Of a DNA stretch of 64,000 bases, positions 48,480-60,450 are shown in pieces. A program made the position numbers and the translations under genes. The notes beneath the pieces are model-generated. The model did not search any database. It worked only from the letters and a program-made list of their open reading frames with translations, and was not told where the DNA came from. Within the stretch, counting starts at the first letter, position 1; the number at the start of each line of letters is the position of its first letter. The stretch covers positions 7,902,020 to 7,966,019 of the forward strand of contig OZ038482.1 in the NCBI GenBank assembly GCA_964036315.1, read 5' to 3'. The stretch is from Acanthosepion esculentum (taxonomy: Eukaryota; Mollusca; Cephalopoda; Sepiida; Sepiidae).

Positions 48480-48583
48480 GAGCCAGAACCTATCTACCTA
48501 GGTTTCACCTAACGCCAGAGTTATTCTGATGATCCGTTAGGTGAAACTTCGATAGATAGGTTCTGGCTTGTTAGGTTATATAT
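48480..48583. repeat. Hairpin with about 37-bp arms
   Basis: GAGCCAGAACCTATCTACCT and TTTCACCTAACG at the left pair with their complements at the right (GTTAGGTGAAAC, ATAGATAGGTTCTGGC). The loop is about 20 nt. Adjacent AAAGTGCTCAATAC is also found, inverted, at 39345, so both belong to one repeat family. Confidence 0.8.
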
Positions 48584-50238
48584 GGTTAAATTTCTCAGAT
48601 TAATTCTGAAGATAAGACAAATTGGATAAAAAAAAGTGTAATTGGTCTATCAAAAATTGCTGAATTTAAAATGCACTTAAATTATTTTACAAATTCTTTC
48701 TATTTGATTTCCTGCTGTTTGTCTGTGTACAAAGTTTTCATTTGAATCAGCAGACATTTTTAACTGAAAATAAATTTTACTTCTTTGTAATGGTGCATTT
48801 AAATTTATCATAATTGATGGGTATCATTTGTGTTGCATGAGTTTTACGGACCTGTGGACTGAGTTGATATTTCACTACTTTATGGTTGGCTCCTTGGTCA
48901 GAGAGAGAAACTGCCCAGTGATAGATACGTCACTGCAAAACCAAAATACCCATTTATCCAAGATGGAAGTGGAGTAAACTTATTGGCAGGCCAAACAAAA
49001 GAGAGACACACGGGGAATGAAATGATTGTCTCGAAATAGACATTAATGACTGCACCAACTTTTTAGCTATTTTAAGAAAATGAGCCTCTAATCATTTATA
49101 GCCAGACACAAGGACACTCTCATGTATTTGACATTCAAAATGTTCAATAAAACAACCATTGGTGTCAGCCTGACTATTTTCTAACCGTTAGCTGTTCAAA
49201 AAGCATCTGAATAGTCACTATGACGAGTCATTTTACTACAGTTGAATTTATGCAATTGTTATTGTGGTTAAATGCTCTGATATTAATTTATTATGGTCAT
49301 TGGGTTGTTGATATTACTGTTTTTTTTGGTTTTTTTTGTTTGTTTGTTTTTCATTTTTTTTTATTTTTTGACTCCTTAATCCAAAGTACCCCCAAGTCAG
49401 TCATGACTAATCATTTGGAGAGGATGGAGCACATTGTTATCTTTGGGATAAAATGCAAATAATAGAAAGTTGTCTTAAGAAAAAAAAAAACTTAACAATA
49501 TGTCTGACAAAATGCTGGCAATGTGTGTAGCTTTTATTTTGAGTAAAGGACTAAAATATCAACACAGGAACTGAAGTAAGAAAGTCAACTGACTTGGTCT
49601 AAATTAAACCTTATTGTGAATTAATCTGACATTGGCTTGCTAGGTGGATACAAAAAAAAACAAATTAATATTTTCTAAATAAATATGAAAGAGTTCAAAT
49701 TAGGAAAAACAAGTGAAGTAGACTCTCCTACCTCATAGTACAAGGAACTGATTCTTACAAGAAATGTTAAAAATGGAGTCTTCTGAATTGAATGAAGATT
49801 AAGTCGAAGTGTTAATTTACTTTGAATATGTAGCTGGAGTTTTCTCAATTTCACTACAAAAAAAGATTGATAATATATATTAGTTTTTTTTACACCTAGA
49901 TCCAGAACTCAACACCCACCCACCTAAGTGGGTGATTGATAAACATGAAGAAGCCTAAAGAATACTTTGGCAAAAATACGGTAACAAAACCAGCAAAAAT
50001 GAGAAGATTAGTTCATCCAACTTTAGGGACAACATTTATTAATCATATTTATCATAAAATGTTGAGTTTGATCCTTACTTTGACCTAGTCAATATTTAAA
50101 CACTCAATGTAATACTTTATCCTTGAAATCTAATTATCATAACCCAAGCACCTTTTATAAAGTTTTGCATTTTAATAAATATTTCCAAATATTTAATTGT
50201 TGAAGTTATTAATTTTTTTTTATTTTTAACTTTTGCAG

Positions 50239-50366
50239 GACACTGAAAATGGCTTTCTAATGAATGTCAATGATCAAATAAGAGAAGTGTGCAAAAAATT
50301 AGCTTCTGATGAAAAACTCGCCAAAGGTTACAATGCCATAGGTTTTTCTCAAGGTGGACAATTTCT
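50239..50366 (+). CDS. PPT1: PPT1 coding exon 3 (catalytic serine)
   Basis: Encodes residues 76-117 plus two bases of codon 118. The acceptor is TTTTGCAG and the donor is GTGAGT at 50367 (phase 2). The protein reads [18 protein letters not shown] and, near the end, [18 protein letters not shown] is the G-x-S-x-G nucleophile elbow; by family knowledge its Ser (residue 112 here, Ser115 in human) forms the acyl-enzyme with palmitate. The Asp and His that complete the triad lie downstream of the window. Reading frame and motif are intact, so this looks like a functional gene. Confidence 0.97.
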
Positions 50367-51122
50367 GTGAGTTTACTTTGACTTACTTTCTTTTTATTGC
50401 TCTCAGCACCAAGTGAGAAATCATTACTAACATTAAATAATTGAATTTATTGTAATTATTCATTTTTATCTAAATCTTGAAAAGAAATTTTCTTTGAATT
50501 CAGAATAAAATCTACACCTGATTTTTTTTTTTTTTTTTTTTTTTTTTGTACTGGAACAAAAAAATGCTTAATTTTACTCAATACCACATCTATAATGCAC
50601 ACACACTATAATTAACCATTAGAAGAACCAGCCATAGTGTTTTTATTTGACAAAATTTTCAAGCTAACTGAAAGACAAGTGAATGTTACATCAATTTTAG
50701 AATTTGCTTTTCTTTTTCTTTTCATGATCTCAATCTATCACATTACAAAAGAATCACATAACTGAGTGTAAAGACCTTATGTATGTAAAATCAGTGTGAG
50801 AACAGCCAATATTAGAATCTATCCTTTGATTGATTCTTAAGTGATAGGAAACAACAAGTATACACTGCTATGAATTCAAAGTGCTATTGCTGACAATTTT
50901 TAAATGGCTTTGTGTTAACCTCTGATATAAATATCCTTAAATACTAAAATTGTTTTTTCTCAACTCTTTAAAACTGAGACTGTTCTGTTCACAAGATAGA
51001 TTTGCATTTTTGCTCCAACCATTCTCATTTTTCTTCCAACTGATAAATAATATTAAAGAGAAAATTGTGGGAACCAATAGACTAGTAGGGCCCTCTCTCT
51101 CCCTCCGTTCGCTCACATATTT

Positions 51123-52076
51123 GTGTTTGGCGATTTTAACGCCCATCACAACCAGTGGCTTAAGAATGCTACTACCGACCTCGCAGACATTCATACTCTC
51201 AACTTTTCAGTCTCTCAATCCCTCACACAGATAATTGATTTCCCTACGCGTTTTGCTTACAACCGTGACAGTAAGGCCTCACTCCTCAACCTGTGTTTTA
51301 CCTCGATCCCTGAGTCTTGTAGTGCCACGCAGCTCTGTCCTATCGGTAACTCCGATCATGCTGTAGTATCTGTTAACATCTCCTTCAGCCCCACCCCCCT
51401 GCAAGGAGCCTCCTACCACCAGAACCTCATTCTGCTACCAACGGGCTGACTGGGACTCATTTCGTGACTTCCTCCGCGATGTCCCCTGGGATGCTGTATT
51501 TAAGCTCCCCATTCAAGATTGTGCTTCAGAGGTCTCTTTCTGGGTTAAAGCTGGAATCGACGCTTTCATCTCCTCCAGGAAATTCAAGGTCAAACCGTGC
51601 TCCTCCCCTTGGTTCACAGCTGCTTGCTCAGCCGCCATTGCCCATAGGAACCACTTCTTCCACCGTTTTGTAGTGATATGTCTGACTTCAATAGACGTCT
51701 ATTCACCTCTGCCCGTAACGAGTGTAAGCGTATTCTCAACGAAGCTAAGTCATTATTTGCTGTTCGGATGAAGGAACGTATTGCATCTCGCAAATCCGGC
51801 TCCAAAGATTATTGGCGCCTCTGCAAGAGCGTTCTGAACAATAGCAAACCCTCCATTCCTCCCCTGTTCAATCAGTTTGAGGTCCTAACCACCTCTGCCG
51901 ACAAGGCTGAATGCTTTGCTCGGAAGTTTTCTTCCAATTCAACATTAGACTCTTCCAGGGTACCCATGCCCGATTTCCCTCCCAGAACCGAGGCCCTTCT
52001 GAGCGGATTGCACATATCCCCGTCGTTGGTATTGGGCATTATTTCTAACAGATCACCACAAGGCTACTGGTGGTGA
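51123..52076 (+). pseudogene. LINE endonuclease C-terminal part and linker, frameshifted
   Basis: The first frame reads FGDFNAHHNQWL and, 70 residues on, GNSDHAVVSVNISF: the DFN and SDH motifs of the APE-type endonuclease that nicks target DNA. The frame shifts near 51415 and again near 51670. It then continues with NRRLFTSARNECKRILNEAK and ERIASRKSGSKDYWRLCKSV, the linker found between endonuclease and polymerase in this group. The catalytic N-terminal motifs are absent. Confidence 0.85.
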
Positions 52077-52105
52077 CGGGATACCAGCCATTGTCCTGAA
52101 GAAAT

Positions 52106-53419
52106 GTGCGCCTGAACTGGCGCCTACCCTCTCTAAATTATACAACCGCTGCCTCAAGGAGTCTTGCTTTCCTGACTGCTGGAAGTCCTCAACCATTGTT
52201 CCTGTCTTTAAGAACTCTGGTGACCCCCTCCGACCCTTCTAATTACCGTCCTATCAGTCTCCTACCCCTCTTCAGCAAAGTCTTCGAAGCCATTATCAAC
52301 ACCGATGTAATTAATCACCTGAAGCTCATGCCGTGGCCCTTGACATCTCCAAAGCGTTTGATAGTTTGGCGTGCCGGCCTTCTTCGCAAGCTCCAGGGTT
52401 ATGGCATTACAGGTCAATTGTTTGACCTAATACAATCATTCCTGTCAAACCGTGAATTGAAGGTCGTTCACAATGGATTCATCTCCAGCTCCTATTCCAC
52501 TAATGCAGGTGTTCCTCAAGGCTCCATCCTAGGCCCTACTCTGTTCCTCATATTCATAAACGACCTTCCTGACGCCATAGATTCCCAAGTCGGCATCTAT
52601 GCGGACGACACCACAATTTACTCCTGCCTGAAACACAAATCCAGTGATGCTGACAAAATTAACCTGGCATCTCGGATAGAAAAGGACCTCCAATTGGTTG
52701 TGAACTGTGGCAAGAAATGGATGGTTAACTTTAACGCCTCTAAAACTAAACTGCTCTCTATTAACCACCACAAGGATCCATCCCTGCATCCCATTAGAAT
52801 GTCTGATGACCAACTTCTCGAGAGCTCCTCTCTGCGGCTGCTCGGTCTCATGCTGTCCGCTGATCTGAGATGGAACAAATACATCGAGTCAGTTGCATCA
52901 TCCACCGCAAGTAAAGTTGGCTCCCTGTGCCGAGCCAGGAAATTTTTCTCCCCGGAATCTATCCTCCAAATCTATAAATCGACCATTCGCCCTTGCATGG
53001 AGTATTGCTGCCATATATGGTCTGGAGCCCCTGCTGTTTGCCTCAGGGTTCTTGATAAGATCCAGAGAAGGATATGCAATGCAATTGGCCCCAATCTGTC
53101 ATCTCGTCTGCAGTCTCTCTCTCACAGATGTGACGTAGCCTCGCTCTGTCTTTTTTATAAATACTTTCACAGTAATTGCTTCAAGGAACTGCTTTCGCTG
53201 GTTCCTAGGCCTCATGAATTTAAATGTCCCACGAGGCTGGCATCCCGTTCCCACCCCTTCACCGTTGAAACTCTTAGATGTAGATGTCTCTTCTACTCCA
53301 ATAGCTTCATGTCTCGCACATCTCTCCTGTGGAACTCCCTTCCTTATTCCTGCTTCCCTGACAAATACAAGTTCCAACTATTTAAGTGTAACGTCAATCG
53401 ACATCTCCAGCTGCCTTGA
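52106..53419 (+). CDS. LINE reverse transcriptase, long open frame with a deletion
   Basis: Recognisable in order: NYRPISLLPLFSKVFEAIIN (RT motif 1), HNGFISSSYSTNAGVPQGSI then LGPTLFLIFINDLPD (motif 4 region), GIYADDTTIYS (catalytic YADD), KKWMVNFNASKTKLLSINHH, SSLRLLGLMLSADLRW (thumb) and a tail ending LLWNSLPYSCFPDKYKFQLF. The frame stays open for 437 codons, but only from within the polymerase. Around 52320-52370 the usual 40 residues before motif A are missing, and the DISKAFD motif is read in another frame. So the open frame is not a working enzyme: it lacks motif A in frame. The frame also begins with a shift relative to the linker. Long openness with few stops indicates low age. Confidence 0.88.
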   Translation: MRLNWRLPSLNYTTAASRSLAFLTAGSPQPLFLSLRTLVTPSDPSNYRPISLLPLFSKVFEAIINTDVINHLKLMPWPLTSPKRLIVWRAGLLRKLQGYGITGQLFDLIQSFLSNRELKVVHNGFISSSYSTNAGVPQGSILGPTLFLIFINDLPDAIDSQVGIYADDTTIYSCLKHKSSDADKINLASRIEKDLQLVVNCGKKWMVNFNASKTKLLSINHHKDPSLHPIRMSDDQLLESSSLRLLGLMLSADLRWNKYIESVASSTASKVGSLCRARKFFSPESILQIYKSTIRPCMEYCCHIWSGAPAVCLRVLDKIQRRICNAIGPNLSSRLQSLSHRCDVASLCLFYKYFHSNCFKELLSLVPRPHEFKCPTRLASRSHPFTVETLRCRCLFYSNSFMSRTSLLWNSLPYSCFPDKYKFQLFKCNVNRHLQLP

Positions 53420-53989
53420 TCTATCCTCTTCCCTTCTCCACATCCTTTCACCTTTCATTCCCATCTGCTCTAGCTCCAAATCTTCTCTAACCCCCTAGCC
53501 TTGATCGATCCACTATCTTTCTCCACATCCTCTCCTTTACCACTCCTATCTGCTCTTCCTCCAAACCTTCTGTAAACCCCTGCGTACTAGTGGCTTCCAG
53601 CCTTGCTTGGGGTGATATGCTTAAAAAAATAAAAAAAAATAATTGGTTTTTGTAACAAAGAATAATTCTGATCTGCCTCACAAATGTCTCAGAACTAATC
53701 ATTCCTCAAATATGTAGCAGATTCCTGTTTTTGAAAGCTTATCATCATTGCAGTCTCTTAGAATGTCCATTTTAGTACAGTCCCTTAAAATAATCAAAAT
53801 TAACCTAAAAAATCCTGTGATGTTCAATTTTAATAAAACGAAATCCTAAAATGGTAGCCAACTTTATTTTATTGTGATAAGTCCTAAAAGATATAATCTG
53901 CATTGATATTAACAGAAAGAAAGTGTGATGCTCTCTTGATAGTAAAGGATTGTCGCTTGTCCAGAAATTGATGTCGCTTTCTTTCAGCA

Positions 53990-54185
53990 ATACGTCTAGT
54001 CTCACCGAAGCCTAGAAGAGCAGTGGTCTGCCACGACCACTCGCCTCGTTTTTTAACAGGTAGCGTTGTTCTCTTATGCAAATAAGCCCGCTGCATAAAA
54101 ATGGCAGGAGGCGTACTCACGCGCGACCGACTCTCAGAAAATGCAGCAAATTCATTTTGTTCCTGGTAAGTCACTGTCACGTCTA
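53990..54185 (-). other. CpG-richer patch in intron 3, unassigned
   Basis: Contains several CpG (ACTCACGCGCGACCGACTC), an octamer-like ATGCAAAT (as TTATGCAAATAAG), and ends on the + strand with TTCCTG|GTAAGTCAC, a consensus donor. A - strand open frame of 98 codons from 54180 crosses it (reading MTVTYQEQNEF at its start); I do not recognise the product. It resembles the 43860-44290 island in having a donor next to GTAAGTCA. Confidence 0.3.
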
Positions 54186-54489
54186 TTACAAGGATTTTAC
54201 AAGCTAGTGTTAGTAACCACCAGATTAGTTTGTTAATTACTTAACAGGTGGTTTTTGTTACTTCAGCCTAAATATATTTTTCCCACATTTCCAACCATCT
54301 CAAATCTCAAACGATGAGCTTGTTTGACATCTCAAAAGTGAACATACTGGCTGATAAGGCGATCAGTTTAGGAAAAACGGTGAAGATTTAATCAAGGAAA
54401 AAGGAGAAAGACAAGTGGGAATGAGATAAATTCAGAAAAGAATGATGCTAGCATCTCAACTTCACTGATTCTCCCATCACCATGACATT

Positions 54490-54830
54490 GTTCTAATGAG
54501 CTCTCCGCCTTGGTACTTTGACTGCATGAATTTAAATCCTACTACTAGATTGGCAATTAGATCCCATTGTTTTACTGTTGAAATAGCTGTATGTAACTGT
54601 AAGTTCTATTCTAATAGTTTCTTTTCTCACACTTCTCACCAGTGGAACACTTTTCTTGCTTCCCTGCCACTTACATTCTTTAAACATCCAAATGTCAATT
54701 GCCATCTTCTGTCATCCTAAATCCTGTTCTTTTATTGTCATTTCTCTTCACTAATCTTCTCATTCTCTTTCACTCCAGTAACCACTTGCATCTTAGTGGC
54801 ATTATTGCCTTGCTTGGGGTAAAATTATTT
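54490..54830 (+). mobile_element. 3' fragment of the same LINE family as 51085-53640
   Basis: The frame TTRLAIRSHCFTVEIAVCNC followed by KFYSNSFFSHTS aligns with the C-terminus of the 51-kb LINE. The 3' UTR (CATCTTAGTGGCATTATTGC, CTTGCTTGGGGT) and A/T tail match too. Only about 340 bp remain. Confidence 0.8.
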
Positions 54831-55859
54831 TTTTAAAAATGTTCAAAATAAGTATCTAGAATTAGGGTTCATGAAATTGAAAAAAATATTAAGCCTGAGA
54901 AGAAAAAGAACGTCATGTGATTCATTTCTAATTTCAAAGAAAACTTTCTACCAATATAAGGTGATTTGTATTGATATCCTTCAAATAGATTGCAACAATT
55001 AAGATTCTATGTCAAAAGATGGAAATTGCAAGCCTTTTCGTAGGTGATATTTTTTTCAGTATCACTGGTGCTGTAGACCAGTAGAAGGCATGGTATTATG
55101 GGCTCGAATCGACAAGTGAATAAAAAAAAAAACACAATATTCAATAGTGTTCAAAGACTGTTAATAGATGCCATCTCTGTCTCATATGGTGAGATGTTAA
55201 AAAGAAGAGAAAATAGGTTTCTTGAGGAACATCTTTCATTCCTTACTGAATTCACAATCATCTGGAGATGAAGGATTTTAATAGTGAAATAAATTATATG
55301 GAAACCCCAAATTTGGCTTAACTCTCTCCTTGGATTTCTCATTTGTCATAATGTGTTTCAAATGAGAAAGCCAATCATGACATTTGAATAGTTAATATGA
55401 CATCTTCCCCAGTCAATTACAGAGGCACCAACAAAATAAAGTAATTAGCAACACACATGGGGAATGAAGCTGTCAAAGACTTGAAAACAATTCAAATGAT
55501 GCAGAGAGTGTCACTACAATATAAACATACAAGTTAATGGAATTCCTTTCTCTACTTATAGTCTTTGTTTGAAATTCAGCAAAGAGAATTTTCAATCAGA
55601 AATCTCAGGTCTTTTTTTTTTTTTTTTTCAATAGCCATGAATCTTTGCTTTTCAGAAAAGTACACCAAGTTCTGCACGGAAGGTTTTTAACTTTATACAG
55701 CAGTAACAGTATTACTTTCTTTTGACCAAGAAAACTAGTTTTCCTGCTGAAAGCTGACAAACGCTCTATTGTTGATCTCCTGTTAGGAATGGTAGCAAAC
55801 AAAAATTTATTTTTTATTTAACCTTTTTTGCAGCCTTTTACCCCAACTAACATTTAGGA

Positions 55860-55900
<41 letters not shown>

Positions 55901-56679
55901 GAAGATGAAGTTTTTTTTTTTTATTTCAATTGCTTACACTAAAAAAGAACAACCAACATAAAGCAGAAAATCATTATCCTTTAACAAAATGAATGCTCAC
56001 ACAACATGAAAAATGGTGCTTGTGCAAAAAGATTTCAGTGTTAAAATTAAAAAAGAAGCCCTGAAAATTTGGTTAAAAAGAATAACTACAAAATTCATAA
56101 AAAGTAAATGTAAATGTAAACCTCATCCAGAAAAGCAGTAAAACATTTTCTGATTTCAAAAGCAAGAAACTTCCTTGCCCTTTTGTTTGATACAAAAGAG
56201 AACAATGAAATTTGCTTATTGTACAAACCCAGGATACAGGACATTGAAGAAGAGCCACTCCTGCTGTCTAAACAAGAAAATGATAGAAACATCACTTCTT
56301 GCAAGATGGTTCTTTTTTTCTTTTTTTAATCTTCAAATATTTGATGCATTGAAAGAGAAAAGACTTTCCATTTTTGCTTGTGTCCTGAGCAGTCAGAAAA
56401 TGGTTTTTGTAATCAGTAATTTTTAATGAATGTTAAGATGAAAAAACTAGCAAAAATAATGACCAGTTTCAACTAATCTAATGGCAAAGAATTCAGCTGG
56501 AAATTTTAATCAGTTCAGATTTTGTTGAATATTTAAAATTTGTTTAACTATACTATTATTAAATTTATTCAAACTAAAACTTTCAATATGAAAACTAATT
56601 GTTTAATTTTTATTCAAAAGGCAGTTAATGTCCATCACAAACAAAAAAAGTCTTTCGACAAGGTTTCAAAATTGTTTAA

Positions 56680-56931
<252 letters not shown>

Positions 56932-57249
56932 TAAAGATTCACTTTTGTTACTCTTAATTGCTAAAGAATCTGTCAATTCAATCACTACCAAAATCACCAG
57001 GTATAACATGAACAAATTGTTTAATGAATCAAACCATACTGGCTGTGTGGTTTTTGATTTCTGCTCACACCAATTAATGTCAATCTTGTGGGTTTTCAGG
57101 AAGCCTTACTCACTTTCTAACTCTCAAATCTTGTTATGCCCCAACTTTAGAGGATGAGCCTACCACACAAAGTGTTTGCTACTGTGAATTCTATAGCAAG
57201 TCAGTTTTTCATGGGATTGCGTTGCTAGCTTTATGCCCAACTGCTTTTG

Positions 57250-57430
57250 ACTTTCTCTTAGACTTGTGTTCGACCAAGGCTGAAAAATTTAATCTGACTT
57301 ACTATTTAACCCATATTTGGGGGAGAAGGGTAGTTGTGCAAAAGTGAATATAATAAACTCTACTGGAATTCAAACTCAGCTAACCAATTTCTTGTTCCAA
57401 GTCACTAAACATTACACAACCTGTAAATCT
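57250..57430 (-). repeat. SINE family C, - strand copy
   Basis: The body TTAACCCATATTTGGGGGAG and GTGAATATAATAAACTC matches 61690-61780; the head at the right end is degraded. Confidence 0.55.
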
Positions 57431-57529
57431 GCTGGAAGAATACATATCACCAAATTCACGTGTATATAAATTGTAACTTTTTTTATGTGCTATGTCATTC
57501 CAAGATATGAGCAATCATGGCTCTTATCA

Positions 57530-58140
57530 ATTGTCTTGTTGCTCCAAGTAATTTTTTGCTCTTTACTATCTCTCTTTGTCTTTATTCTGCCATCCAATCA
57601 CACAAAAACGTTAAGCCAGTTACTCACTGTTCCCCAGCTTCAGTATGTCCTCTGAGTGTTAAATTCTCCAGACCCTCTTTTCTCATTATGTGTCATAGAA
57701 ATTTCAGCTTGTCTCTTTGTGATTGTAAGTATCAGTTTCCTTGCAGTTTCTATTTTTCTTCAAACTTCCTCTTTACTTACATGTTCTGTCCATGATAGTC
57801 TCTGTATTCATCAATGAAATGACGCCTTCAAATCTCCTCTTCAACTGTGAAGAGATTGTCTACTATTTACTGTCATATAGGAGATTAGATATTGCTTCAA
57901 AGTTCAACAATTCTTTTCTTTATTATTGTGCTTGGTTTCTGGGAGATTGCTATTAGTATGTGCTTTCAAATTTCTGTCATATTTTTCATCAATTGTTACT
58001 ACACTAGCCACATAGTTAAATTTCTCTACCGACTTGATTTTGACATCCCCAACATGTATTTCACACCTTGGGATGTCTCTTTTGTAGATGACCATACATT
58101 CTGTTGTACTAGTTCTTTATTTTGCTTTCCTTGTAACAGA
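57530..58140 (-). mobile_element. LINE fragment, family 3
   Basis: On the - strand: VKIKSVEKFNYVASVVTIDE at about 58040, then a degenerate thumb and the TARKLILTITKRQ tail near 57710. Similar to 26140-27480 but more decayed. Confidence 0.6.
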
Positions 58141-58284
58141 CTGACAAAACATCTGATGGGGTAGAAACAGGATTCAAAGTTTAAATGATAAACAAAGAAA
58201 ACACTTTATACATGGAAGCCATATTTAATTAGTTTTTCTTTTTTGTTTTTGGCTTCCACCAACATGGCTGATGCTAACTACCAG

Positions 58285-58770
58285 GAGAGCAACTCATTGT
58301 GTTTTCTTGGTCTCATGTTTTCCACTGACATGAAGTGAAGTGATTCTATTGAATCAATTGCTAGGTCTGCTGCTAGGGAAGTTGGTTCACTCTGTCATAC
58401 CAGTTAATTTTTCTTGTCAGAATCTATCTTACACATTTATAAATCTACTATTCGTCCATGCATTAAATATTGCTGCCATATCTGGTCTTGCGCTCCTACT
58501 ATATATCTCAAGATTCTCGACAAAATCCAAAGAAGGTTCTGTAATGTAATTGGTCCTGACCTGGCATCTCAGAACTTTTCCAATCTCTTGCTTCCCTGCT
58601 ACCTACAATCTTTAAAAATTTAAATGCAACATAAATTGCTGTCTTCCTGAAACCTGTTCTCTTTTTGGCCTTTTTCCTCACTAAATTCATTTTGTTCTCC
58701 TCCATTCCCAGTAAACCCTTGCATCTTAGTGCCATTTTTGCCTTGCTTAAGCTGATGATTAAAAAATAAA
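58285..58770 (+). mobile_element. LINE 3' fragment, same family as 51085-53640
   Basis: SESILHIYKSTIRPCIKYCC and HIWSCAPTIYLKILDKIQRR match the C-terminal part of the 51-kb LINE closely. The region before it (FLGLMFSTDMK, SIESIARSAAREVGSLC) also matches in shifted frames. An internal deletion joins the tail (58575 onward) early. It ends CATCTTAGTGCCATTTTTGC and an A-rich stretch. Confidence 0.82.
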
Positions 58771-58867
58771 TTGTTGTGATCTTAGTGTCCCAACGATTAA
58801 ATGTGATATAACGTTAAAGGTTAACTGTGTTTGTCTGCAACCAGGAACAAAAATATAAGCTGATAGT

Positions 58868-58967
58868 TGTTGATTGTCTCTGTTGCTGTGGCTCTTGAGT
58901 TACATGCTTCTTATTAGATAGCTATAAAATAGCAACCATGTTTGAATCGACTGTTTAACTTCAATCA
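58868..58967 (+). repeat. Left LTR (about 100 bp)
   Basis: Starts TGTTGATTGTCTCTGTTGC and contains TTATTAGATAGCTATAAAAT, shared with 61174-61280 (TTATTAGATAGCTATAAATG), and CCATGTTTGAA, shared by both. The TATAAA-like box suits an LTR promoter. No target duplication is obvious. Confidence 0.65.
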
Positions 58968-58970
58968 GTA

Positions 58971-58981
58971 TGGTAGCAGAG
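58971..58981 (+). promoter_or_regulatory. Primer binding site for initiator Met tRNA
   Basis: TGGTAGCAGAG matches the complement of the conserved ...CUCUGCUACCA end of metazoan initiator tRNA over 11 bases, 3 bp from the LTR end. Confidence 0.65.
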
Positions 58982-59329
58982 CCTAAAAAAATGATTAACA
59001 ATGAAGAAGAAATAAATAAATCTCAGATTCATGTCTTTATTACATGTTCCCGTCAATAGAAACTCCAGAGTTACATATCAAGACAATGAAATGCGTATGT
59101 ATTTCTCAAACTGCCATAAAACAGAGCAAGCAGGTGATGGTGAGAAAAAGAAGCAGTATATGAAAATTAATCAACTTTTTTCAGTCATGCAAGTAGAAAT
59201 AGAAACAACTTTTGATTAATGGTAATATTGATGATAACTCCATACTGAAAACAATTCCCAAGAATTGCTCAATGTGTTTAAAATATAAGAAGCTTCCACC
59301 AAATCAAGTTGATGTGTTCCTCTAACTAA

Positions 59330-60450
59330 AGAATTCAATTAATCAATCGCCATGGATTTAAGAGAGCTAGATGGAAACTTGATTGTACACGTGACTAAAC
59401 ATGCCACCCAATTCAGTGCTGCGTATATTATTCCATAAAAGAGAATGGATATCATGATTTCAGCAGTACTACATGCATAGGTCTCCATTTTCATTCTATT
59501 GAAAAGAATACTTAATGAAAGAAAGTTTGGCAACAATGATTTTCAAGAGATGGGAGAGAAGCTGAATACATACAATAGCTGAATCACTCGAGAGCAAAGG
59601 TATAAAAAAAGCACCATACTGACTGATAAGATGATTAAAATAACGGTAGACACAAAATAGACATTAAATGATGCCTTGGCATGAGCAGTCACTGCCAAAA
59701 ATACTTTTAGCTAATGTGCATGGTTATTCTTTAAATCGGCTACTGTTTGGCAAAAAATCTTAATTTCCCCATATGTGCTTTCCAAGATAAATCGCCTGCC
59801 TTGATGATTATATTGACATCCAAAGTTGTTCTAAGCAATCTAAATGCACTTCACTGAGCTTGTCAAGATTTTATTTTAGTAGAATCTAATTAATGAAACT
59901 TCACAAATATTCTATAGTAGTGATTCAAAAGAGAAGGTGTATCAGTATGGAAGGGACCTGGTTGAATAATAGGCGTTGAAGGTCAAATCGTGATATGTGA
60001 AACGGGTGTTAATACATGTGACTGTTCATTCAAGCCATTCTTATAAATGAAAACACTGGATTCAGATGAGAAACTGAAATCCATTAAATATAAAGAAAGA
60101 GTTTTCAAGTTTAAGAGCCTCTGTTGCTGAAGAAATAGCCAATGATGAGAATATGTAATTAATGAAATAAATCAAAGATTAATGAAATAAATGTCCCTGA
60201 TCAAAGGGCATGACAACAACAGACGCAAACTCATTCAAGATTCTATTAACAGTGACAAAGATGCACAAGTTTTGAATGAAACCCTCTAAGAAATAAACTT
60301 CCTAAAAACACGCAACACATTCTAGCAAGAAGAGTAAAGGAGAACTGGGCTGAACGGGCAAGAAAAGCAACAGGTAAAAACAGAACGCGTAAATGTTTAT
60401 GACAGAAATTCTAGGCTTGAAGCATTAATTGGAAGGGGAAATAATGTTCA
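59330..60450 (+). pseudogene. LTR-element integrase region, degenerate
   Basis: In shifting + strand frames: DLRELDGNLIVHVTKHATQF then SAAYIIP (59353 on), GNNDFQEMGEKLNTYNS, TLNDALA then AVTAKNT (about 59680), FFKSATVWQKI, and finally ATGKNRTR (60368). The spacing and wording fit a retroelement integrase core and its C-terminal extension. Stop codons are frequent. Assignment rests on recognition of the family; a profile search would settle it. Confidence 0.55.

Larger units (their letters stand above)
32935..50238 (+). other. PPT1: PPT1 intron 2
   Basis: Bounded by GTAAGT and TTTTGCAG. It contains the polypyrimidine tract (33631), a deleted mariner (36935), SINEs (37328, 40735, 42175, 44615), foldback elements (38888, 47831), hairpins (38736, 48480), the Penelope-like fossil (42430), the CpG-rich island (43860), a LINE tail (45321) and at least five dinucleotide arrays. 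Confidence 0.85.
51085..53640 (+). mobile_element. Non-LTR retrotransposon (CR1/jockey-type LINE), 5'-truncated
   Basis: A GC-richer block with the + strand order endonuclease, linker, reverse transcriptase, C-terminal tail, 3' UTR (GTGGCTTCCAGCCTTGCTTG) and an A-rich end. The N-terminal part of the endonuclease is missing, as expected from target-primed reverse transcription. Its base composition and codon use differ sharply from the flanking intron, which suggests a fairly recent insertion. It lies in sense orientation to PPT1. The same family has relics at 54490 and 58285. Confidence 0.9.

Noticed and set aside
52529..53377. - strand frames across the LINE
   Set aside because: Antisense shadows of the reverse transcriptase.
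53884..54180. 98-codon - strand frame (MTVTYQEQNEF...) as a real gene
   Set aside because: No recognisable domain, no supporting splice context on that strand and no neighbour. Kept only as a composition anomaly.
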